Shown here in pieces: positions 55,815 through 64,000 of a DNA stretch of 64,000 nucleotides. The position numbers were made by a program, and so were the translations under genes. The stretch is from Macrocybe gigantea (taxonomy: Eukaryota; Basidiomycota; Agaricomycetes; Agaricales; Callistosporiaceae), in NCBI GenBank assembly GCA_011319805.1, contig SJRY01000234.1, positions 1,116,001 through 1,180,000 of the forward strand, read 5' to 3'. Within the stretch, counting starts at the first letter, position 1; each line of letters starts with the position of its first letter. The notes under the pieces are model-generated. The model had not been told where the DNA came from. It worked only from the letters and a program-made list of their open reading frames with translations, and did no database searches.

Positions 55815-57352
55815 ATGAACTATATCCAGGTAATAACTCTTACGAAGCCATTTGCGAAGTTTATTTACTGAGCATCCATTAAAGTTGGAGAAATTAGGTG
55901 AAGGAACGTATGCTACCGTGTTCAAGGTCAGCATGAGCGCAGCTGTATTCCGGTGCTGCCCTAATTTGCGCATATAGGGCCGTTCGAGAACGACGAATGA
56001 GGTTGTTGCGCTAAAGGAGATCCATCTCGATGCCGAAGAAGGCACGCCATCCACCGCCATCCGGGAAATCTCACTCATGAAGGAACTCAAACACGTCAAC
56101 ATCGTCCGCCTTCACGATGTCATCCACACCGAGACGAAACTGGTTCTCATATTCGAGTACTGCGAACAAGACCTAAAAAAATACATGGATCAACACGGCG
56201 AACGTGGCGCACTCGATCCCAACACAGTCCGCAGTTTTATGTACCAGCTGCTTAAGGGCACGGCTTTTTGTCACGAGAACCAAGTCCTCCATCGAGATTT
56301 GAAACCTCAGAATCTCCTCATCAATCGCAAAGGAGAGCTGAAATTGGGCGATTTCGGTTTGGCGAGGGCCTTTGGCGTACCCGTTAATACATTCTCGAAC
56401 GAGGTAAGGTCTAGTTTTATTGGCCGATATGAGCCTGTTTCACGCTGCACCTTCCTTCGCGTAGGTGGTTACACTATGGTATCGCGCACCCGACGTTTTG
56501 CTTGGCTCTCGGACATACAGTACTTCCATCGATATATGGTCTTGTGGATGCATATTTGCAGAAATGATATCCGGGATGCCACTTTTTAGAGGTCGAGACA
56601 ACCAGGACCAACTTTTGCACATTATGAGAATTATTGGAACGCCGTCTGAGGCCCAATTCCAGAAGATGGCCAAAGATTCCGTAAGCATTCACCTTCGACT
56701 CGATTGCAACGCATTTAATCCCGTCAAACAGCCCGAGATACAGTTGAAGTCCTTCCCCAGGTATCCGAAGATGCCCCTGTCCCAAGTTCTACCCAAAGCC
56801 TCGCCGCAAGGTAAATTGAGCAGCTGTGATTCAATCGTCAATTTCTTAGCTGAAAACGCGAAAATAGCCATTGATCTCCTGGAGCGTCTGCTCAAATTCG
56901 ATCCGTCCGAACGCATCTCGGCAGCGGAAGCTCTTTCGCATCCTTACTTCACGACCGTCATCAACCCCGCCTTGTCATCTCCCGGATCCATGCCCCCTCC
57001 GTCATTCAACTTCCCGCACCCGCACGGCGCACAGCAGCAGCCCCAGAGTATCCCCCGCCCGATGTATAATCAACATCAGCACCCTCATATGCAAGCACCA
57101 GTACATGCTCAGCCAGCCCACGTCCAGGCTCAAGCGCAGGTGCAAGCGCAGGCTCAGGCTCAGGCCCAAGCCCAAGCCCAAGCCCAAGCGCAGGCTCAGG
57201 CTCACGCGCAGGCGCAGGCACAAGCTCATGTACAGGCGATGGCCGCGCGAGCACGAGCGCAGATGCAACCTCAGGCGCAACAACCTCAACCGTACGGCAC
57301 CGTCCCCGCGGACGCATACCATTCTGTTCCTCAATATAGCCACCAGCGTTGA
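55815..57352 (+). CDS. PHO85: Cyclin-dependent kinase PHO85 (CDK5-like) with Gln/Ala-rich tail
   Basis: Pho85 phosphorylates targets in phosphate sensing, glycogen metabolism and the cell cycle with various cyclins. All kinase landmarks are present: glycine loop [18 protein letters not shown] helix, [10 protein letters not shown] catalytic loop, DFGLARAFG, activation loop [34 protein letters not shown]. Exons: 55815-55829, 55885-55926, 55978-56403, 56465-56680, 56732-56810, 56850-57352, giving 426 residues. After the kinase fold (about residue 300) comes a Pro/Gln/His-rich tail, then a long run of alternating Gln and Ala at about 57120-57245. The last two introns are 51 and 39 nt, both stop-free multiples of three. 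Yeast Pho85 has only a short tail, so this extension is lineage-specific. Confidence 0.95.
57110..57250 (+). repeat. Coding Gln-Ala repeat in PHO85 tail
   Basis: Imperfect hexamer array of the caggct/caagcc type encodes alternating Gln and Ala with occasional His and Val. The codons vary, so this is not a pure microsatellite, although a central caagcc block near 57160-57188 is uniform and could slip. Confidence 0.8.
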
Positions 57353-58113
57353 TGTCCTAGGCTGGATGCCCTCCGAATATTCTCGTCTGTCTATGACCGG
57401 CCCCCCGCTCCCACCCCCCAAGGGCACCCTTTGGACACTTTCCTTGTTCGTACCTTGTACCATACGTATCGCAAGGGGTTCTCGACATATATATTCTGTG
57501 CAATGTTGTTTTCGTGTCACAATAATACTGTTACCGTCACCCAGCCTTGTCTTTTGTAATAGAATACATCATTGGACCACTTCTCAACAGACCCATATGA
57601 GCTAGCGAAAACGCAGGGAAGAAACCTTCAGTGCTAGGATGACAGGCGCCTCTGCATCCCTACGGCCAGCTTCTACCGTCCACTTTAATTGTATCAGTGT
57701 AACACCAAGGCGCTGCAACACGAGCATGGGCAGTTTGCATAGGTGTCCACCCAACAGTTAATTAAATCCGTGGTGGCAGAAGAGGTGCTCACTAGTTTAT
57801 GCATGTTGAGATAACCACAGTATACGGATGTGCCAGGACATGCTATGCACGCGAAGCGAGTCGTATGTAAGTTCAAGTGATTGATAGCGTAGGCTCTTGC
57901 GATATCATATTCAGAATCACGGAACGTGCAAGAACTAAAATGACTGGTCGATACATTATCTTCTACAGTGGAGCGATTAGTAGATGTACAATGGATATGA
58001 TCCGTGCCATGGCCAGAATACAAGATAAATCCCGTAGTAGAACAACATGATGTGAGCCCCATGTACTGTAGTGGAAGAGAGGAATCCAGGTATAAAAAAG
58101 GGGCAAGATCGGC
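57353..58113. other. Convergent intergenic region between PHO85 and hybrid kinase
   Basis: About 760 bp with both 3' ends. A minus-strand frame at 57694-58062 is cysteine-rich but shows no family pattern and was not called. Confidence 0.4.
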
Positions 58114-61100
58114 TTAAGTGCCACCAAACATGGACAAGAGGGTGATAAGATCACCTGGCTCGGGCGTCAGTTGTATTCAGCGGCAACAAGCCGGGGGCTT
58201 ACTTTTTCGCAACGGTTTACTAAAAAATGCATTCATGCCTGCACTGAGGCACAGTTGTTTCGTGGACTCTTGGCAGTCGGCACTCAGGGCAATTACTACA
58301 TTGCAGTGAACACCAAATACGAATGAAAGGGAACTAGGATTATGCTTACTCGGCAACATAACTGGCACTTTCCGTTTGTCCTCCAAGACGCGCAATCGTT
58401 TTGCTGCTTCGACCCCGTCACATATTGGCATGTCTGGAACGCATCAGAATGCATGCAAAAATAAATTCATCTTCACTCACGATGATCGAATAATGCAACG
58501 CTGAAGTAGCCTGGTGGATGAGCTTCCCATTCTTGTGGCAAGATTAGGTACAGCTCCTCACGAAAAATCATGACACTCACCAGCAATAGCTTCCTCGCCA
58601 TTGTTCGTAGCGGTTACAGATAAATGATGGCGCTCTAATTGCTTTATGAGAAGACTTTGGGCGATGGGATTATCTGGGGATAAATGCTCAATCAGAATGC
58701 GGTCATTTATGGGGTGTCGCTAAGCCTACCTTCGGCCACAAGGACATTTCCATGTAGTGTACGCTGTGCGGCACTTACGTCTTCCACAGCTTTCGCGAGA
58801 TCGCTGCTCTGATTAGTGGTCACGGTATTTGGCAAGTTTTTCAATCCCGCGAGAGTCTGCAGCATGCGGGCTTTACGAGGAGGCTTCGTCATTTTGACAA
58901 CTCCTGGAATACTAGTGTTGCCAAAGACTGCACTTCCTGTACGGCTGGTGGTTGGTGTGTAAAGATGGATAATTTTGGTATCTGAAAATGCCGGTGACGG
59001 GCATGAACGGAGAAGACCAAGTAGATAGTCAATGCGCGCTTCGGATTGGTCGTCTAAAATGATAAAATCCAGTGCCAAATTTGAACTTTGGTGATTCCGT
59101 ATTTGAGCCTGGGCATCTTGAATGGAGGACATTAGCGTCACGGAGAATCCGGTGAACATCGTCTTCAGGAATGCCAGCGTCGCCTCTGACTCTGAACACA
59201 CTAAAATTCGAGGTGGCCGGGGACTCAACAGGCCCGATTTGAGTCTCTCAATGTCTTGTTGGGACTATGACGACGTCAGCTTGATGCATGACCGAATGTT
59301 TTAGGTGGTTTACCTTCTCCGCCTCCTCAGACTGGAATATCTTGACAGGAATGGTGAACCAAAACCTCGATCCAACGTTGAGCTCTGACTGGACACCGAT
59401 CGCCCCACCCATGAGCTTCACAAGCTGACGAGATATTGACAATCCCAAACCGGTGCCTCCAAACCTCCGGGTTGATGAATTCTAGTAAAAAGAACAAACG
59501 GTCTGATGAAACTTGAACGATAGAGCGTGGAACTGACGTACATCTGCTTGTTGGAAGGGAACAAACAAAAGATCAACATCGCTCGCAGACAGGCCGATCC
59601 CTGTATCTCTGGGTATTGACGTTAACATAGTATACACATTCCCGAGGCAGCAAACGTACTGTATGTCGAATCTGAGAAGGACTTCCCGGGAAGGGATGCG
59701 GAAGCGTTCTCCACTGAACATGTCACACGAACCGATCCATGGGCGGTGAACTTGACAGCGTTGCCAATTAAGTTCATTAAAACTGCAGTGCTTAAGTGCG
59801 TGATTGTCAACACAAGTGTTAACTTTGTTTTCCTTACTTTGGCGAATCCGAGCATAATCAGCGTAGACCCCTGAACGTAACAAACGAGTTATGCGGATCC
59901 AACTCCTTTGATAGGCAACCCCACTCACATGCTGGTACGTCAGGCTCGATATTGAAGGACAGGTCGAGTTTTTTGGCTGCCATCGGTAGGAGCAATTCCA
60001 TGCAATCCTATAATTCAAAGTTGAGCGACCCCTTACCGACCGGCGTCAACACCTACGGCTATGATATTCTGCAAAAAAAAGGAGTCCATCATCCGTATCG
60101 GTCACAAGACAAACCAACTAACCTCAACCAAGAAACCACTGGGCTCCAATTTGACAGCTATGATGACATCAGAGACGACGTTTCGTAAGGGCCGAAAGTG
60201 CTTCACCTGAAGCCTCAAGTTTGCTATAATCGAGGATCGAATCGATGATCTGAACCGACAGTCAACCAATGCACATAGTTGACTCGCCTATGAGCATACC
60301 TTGAGCAGAAGCTCACAGGACTGTTTCGCAGTTTGCACTATTTTAAGGTCGGCACAAGGCTGGGATGTATTTTGTTCGAGAATGCTCACCAATTTCACTC
60401 TGGCCGGGGTTAAGCTCGGTACCGCTTAAAAGATCGAGCAATCCATAGAAGGAGCTGCGGAGGTGAGATCAGTGAATCGAAACAAATGAGGTCATCCATG
60501 GCACATGTACCTAAATGGGGTGCGGAGTTCGTGGCTCATTGACGCCAAAAAGTTGCTTTTGATCTAAAATTCACTAAGCAACATAATTTTTAAAAGGCAC
60601 CACAATCATCGAACCTTGGTGGCCTTCAGCGCATCCTCCCGACTACGTCTTGCAGCCTCTAGCGCCTCCCTCTGAGCCGCAATCATCTTCAAATTTTCCC
60701 GTGTACCTGTCTGAACGGAACGAAACAGCAAGGCGTTCGCTATGCTGATGGAAGCTTGCTGGCATAGAAGGGTCAATATTGTGATAGTGTTGCGTGAGAA
60801 GGGAATGTTTGAGCCAAGGTAGACAGCTCCAAACGTCTGCCCGCGGTTGCTGAAGATTGGAAGACAGATGACGGAGCGTTGCGCCGTCTGGCCTGCCTCG
60901 GACGAAAAGCGTGAATCGAGCGAAGCATCGTCATAGTAAACCCGCTCTTTGGAGTTTAGGGCTGAAAAAGGAATAAAAATAAGGTGCTTCTTCTACATGT
61001 TGCGCCAGCTTACCATGCTGGATAATTGCCTTTTGCAACGGATCCTCGATGGTTCGGATGGGCTTCGGGTTCCTGTCGCTTGTTAAAACACTCTCTCGGA

Positions 61101-64000
61101 AGATTGAGGATGCACCAACTCACTCATGGACCCGGCAATGTTCTGGTGGTGTCATGCTGGTCGCTACTGTGTAATCCCCGGCTTCACGGGCAATAACAAC
61201 TACGCTAGAAGTTCAACGCCCGAACGGAATAAAGGGAAGCAGTGACCATACCGCACGTCTTCTGAGAGCCCGACGTTTCTATATCGGATATCAGACTGGT
61301 CCGGTCTTCAAAAGCGGTGATAACTAACCAGTGGCAATTTCGGTCAGCCTCTGAAGGGCTGAAGAAAGATTAATGTCGCTCGAGATGTCTTTACTCCATT
61401 TGAGAATAGCCGCAAGATCGGCTGCACTAAGCGTCGACTCCTGATCTCCTTGCGTGCTAAGCCTGCGACTTGCCAGCGAGGGTTGGGCAGATGATCCCGC
61501 CGGGACAGTCTCTGTCTGAATTCCGACATCACTAGACAGAATAGAGCGCTTGAACGCGTACTGCGAGCGAAGCCTGACGGAGGCGGTAAGGTGGTTTCTA
61601 TGAAGAATCAACATCGAAATGTGAATCGGAGTATTGAATATCGTCATACACTATCCCTTGTGCCCCCCACTGCGCATGTCTTGATATACCACGACGCTGG
61701 AGTTCGCTGCCTAGACCTTCAACTCCGCACTTGACGAAGTGGCTGCCTTGCTAGAATACCATTAAGCGGCGAAAGAAAAAGCATAGATATTTTTCACGTA
61801 CAAGATACAGGCCAAGACCTTCTTCCAAAAGCCAGTCGTTATTGACGGCGAGCCTCAAAAGACATATCAGTGCAACAATTTCAACACCCAACACAGAGAC
61901 ATACTTGACGGCAACGTCATACAGCTTGAATGCCTCTCTTGAATCTTTCAGCGACGCAACCTCCGCTTCCTGACGTTCGTGATTCGTATCCTTTGCGGCA
62001 TTTCGAATACAGGAGGAACACTCACCACGAGCGTCACCCATGTGCTGTTGTTGACAGGGCTCGAAGACGACCACCTGACAAAGTCTGAGACCGAGATCGG
62101 TAAATTAAGGCAGGAGTCAACAACAGACTTTCGGATATAATCTTGGTTCCGCTGAATCTGAGCCGTGTACTTGGCACGTTGTTCCTGGGAGATACTCTTT
62201 TTTCTCAAGCAATCTACCAATGCAAGACTGTGGAAGAAGAGAGCGAAACGTGCATGCCTGTGGCTGAAATGACTTTGGCATCAGCAGGAACATCAGAAGG
62301 ACGATAAACACACCTTGTGTGAGATTGCCGACTCTCCCACACCGAGAAACCAAGCACAGCAGCTTCCTTCGTATAGCCAAGACAGTAATACGAAGCAACC
62401 TTGAAGGAATTGTACCTATCGGCCGCGAGTGAGCATTCTGGCGATTCAGGGAGAAGAAAACATACCAGTTTAGGGTCAGCTCTAAATTGCCCGCCGTAGC
62501 CTTCACTTGCGCGAGGTACTGGTGTTCTTTGAATGAATCGGTGTCGAAGAGGGTATCGGCAGAGGTCGCGCGAGTATATCCCCCGAGTGCACGGACGCAG
62601 TTCAAGATGCCTAAGCAACCAATGATGCCCCGTTTAAAAATCGTCAGTAGCCTGAGGGAAGAAGAGCACGTGCCCATTGCCAGAGCTTTGGTGTCTACGC
62701 CGGGACCCCATAAACTTCCGTCACTTAAACACTGTTATAGTCTCGTAACCAAATTCACAGGAGTGACAAGCGCAAACTACTGACCTCTTCTGCAGAGGTG
62801 ACAAGTTCGCTGACTGGAACGTTTCTCAATCAGATTTATTCTAGAAGAAAGATAATTTAAAGACGCACGATGATGACAAACAAAAAGTCTGGTTTCCAAG
62901 GAATGTATACGAGCAAAGGTCGTGTAAAGCCTAATCGACCGATGCCGATTGATAATCAGCACATCCAATGCCGCGCGCAGACGCTTACCTGTCTCCAGCA
63001 CTATCTCCATACTTGACAGCTTCCTCCAGTCGAACCAAGTTGGCTCGTATATGTACATTATCGTATCCTGAAACGAGGGCGCAGAACAAAACGCGAGCTC
63101 GACTGAAAATCTAATCAGCTTGACTAGAACTGAAAGTATTCGTGATTACGAACCATTTTTCTCCGTTCCCTCCATACTTGTCCGCTATTCGTAGCCCTAA
63201 TTTACCAAGGTCGACGGCGAACCGATACATCTCACGATTTTCAGCGGCAGCTGCAGGGGCTAATCAGAGCGAATATCATAAATCATACCGAAACATACCT
63301 CCTAATGCCCAAAAGAATCCCAAAGCCGTGCCTTGCGCCATCCCAGATCTGACGGGTGAGCCCATCTGTGAGAACGATACACCATGGGAAAACCGTCGGC
63401 CTACCGCAAGGCTATTTGAACAGTCTTGTAGAAAGGCCAATGAGAATCAGAAGCTCAGCACATATGCAACAGCTCACGGTCAAACCGATGACGTTCGAAA
63501 ATGCGCTGACGGCCGAGCTCCAGTATGCATTGATGCCTGAAAGCTGCTTCAGATATCCGGCTCATGAGGCGAGGCGCAGGTAGCTGACCTGCATCATTCA
63601 ACAATGTCACAGCCAACTCAGTCCGTGGGTCGGTGGTATGAGGTATGTTGAGAATCTCGTCAAACCCAACGGCAAGGATGTCATTCTTGACTGACTCGAA
63701 CAGCAGATCAGATTCTTTCCGCGTTGGCCGGGGATTTACTTCAATGCCGAGTATACGTAAGGCGGTGAGCGTGTCGTCGAGTGCCTCCTTGAAATTGTTG
63801 AGGAGCCAGTGATTTCGCGACCGGAGCTGGAGCACATTGCCCTTGTCTTCAGGCTCTTCGGCATGTTTCCAGCACTCGTTGATGATGGCTGAAGATGAGA
63901 CGTGATCCCCTGTAAACATCGCGTAAGAAAGATCGTAAGCTATTCTTGCCCGGCGAGATAAGAAAACTACCTTTCCAAGTGTACAACCTGTTAGCGAACA
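58114..64000 (-). CDS. Hybrid histidine kinase (GAF-HisKA-HATPase-receiver), N-terminus outside the window
   Basis: A large phosphorelay sensor of the fungal type that carries a protein kinase-like and AAA/TPR-like N-terminus, of which only the latter is seen here (63919 downward: [38 protein letters not shown]). Then a GAF domain (about 61350-60600), the H-box [15 protein letters not shown] (about 60555-60510), HATPase motifs [19 protein letters not shown] (N-box), [15 protein letters not shown] (G1) and [16 protein letters not shown] (G2), a degenerate receiver ([18 protein letters not shown]) and a true receiver [20 protein letters not shown], with acceptor Asp in LFDHHMPICDG and Lys in FFSKPLRK. 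The last exon ends [13 protein letters not shown] at 58114. Many introns were recognised, but the region above 61.6 kb was not resolved exon by exon. Confidence 0.85.

Noticed and set aside
57002..57520. Leu/Arg-rich minus-strand frames opposite the PHO85 tail
   Set aside because: They are antisense shadows of the Gln-Ala repeat, which gives open frames on both strands.
57694..58062. Cys/Ser-rich minus-strand frame between PHO85 and the hybrid kinase
   Set aside because: Its composition comes from repeated short words, there is no signal peptide or family pattern, and it falls in a region of two 3' ends.

Overview
This is a 64-kb piece of a fungal nuclear chromosome, almost certainly from a mushroom-forming basidiomycete (Agaricomycetes). 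Genes are dense and read from both strands. Most are broken by many short introns (typically 47-68 nt), with several microexons. The gene set (sterol C-22 desaturase P450, a PHO85-type CDK, VAC8, a GAF-HisKA-receiver hybrid histidine kinase, a MATA-type HMG-box factor, GH16 and GH43 glycosidases, an agaric-type F-box protein) is fungal. Protein similarities are recognised from memory of the families. Exon borders come from reading splice sites and checking that reading phase closes across each gene. No database was searched.

Layout, left to right: F-box protein (-, runs off the left edge); prenylcysteine oxidase (+); ammonium transporter (-, one base short); about 2.4 kb with no convincing gene; octanoyltransferase LIP2 (+, two frameshifts); NAD(P)-binding reductase-like protein (+); ATP11 (-); eIF4A (-, one frame problem); a small mitochondrial-looking protein (-). 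Then a disturbed zone at 13.7-17.6 kb, in which a 1.54-kb element with about 410-bp terminal inverted repeats lies between two broken copies of a single-pass membrane protein gene. After that: ERG5 (+), a second P450 (-), acetyl-CoA transporter (+), GYF-domain protein (+), a 1.8-kb gap, COQ3 (+), BAG-domain protein (-), GH16 glucanase (-), VAC8 (-), acyl-protein thioesterase (+), CCA1 (+), HMG-box factor (-), ROK1 helicase (-), GH43 galactanase with CBM35-like tail (+), Fpg DNA glycosylase (+), UTP5/WDR43 (-), PHO85 (+), and a large hybrid histidine kinase (-) that runs off the right edge.

Most genes are housekeeping and do not form one pathway. Loose themes are sterol and isoprenoid-linked metabolism (ERG5, COQ3, prenylcysteine oxidase), RNA and ribosome biogenesis (eIF4A, ROK1, UTP5, CCA1), mitochondrial function (ATP11, COQ3, LIP2), nutrient and stress signalling (ammonium transporter, PHO85, hybrid kinase) and the wall (GH16, GH43).

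I found no convincing undescribed gene system. The most unusual things are splicing features: nine GC-AG introns among roughly 130, repeated GTTCGT donors, a probable 6-nt exon and introns as short as 32-40 nt. Also notable are the long-TIR element whose arms differ almost only by transitions, and single-base frame breaks in otherwise intact conserved genes, which look more like sequence errors than decay.
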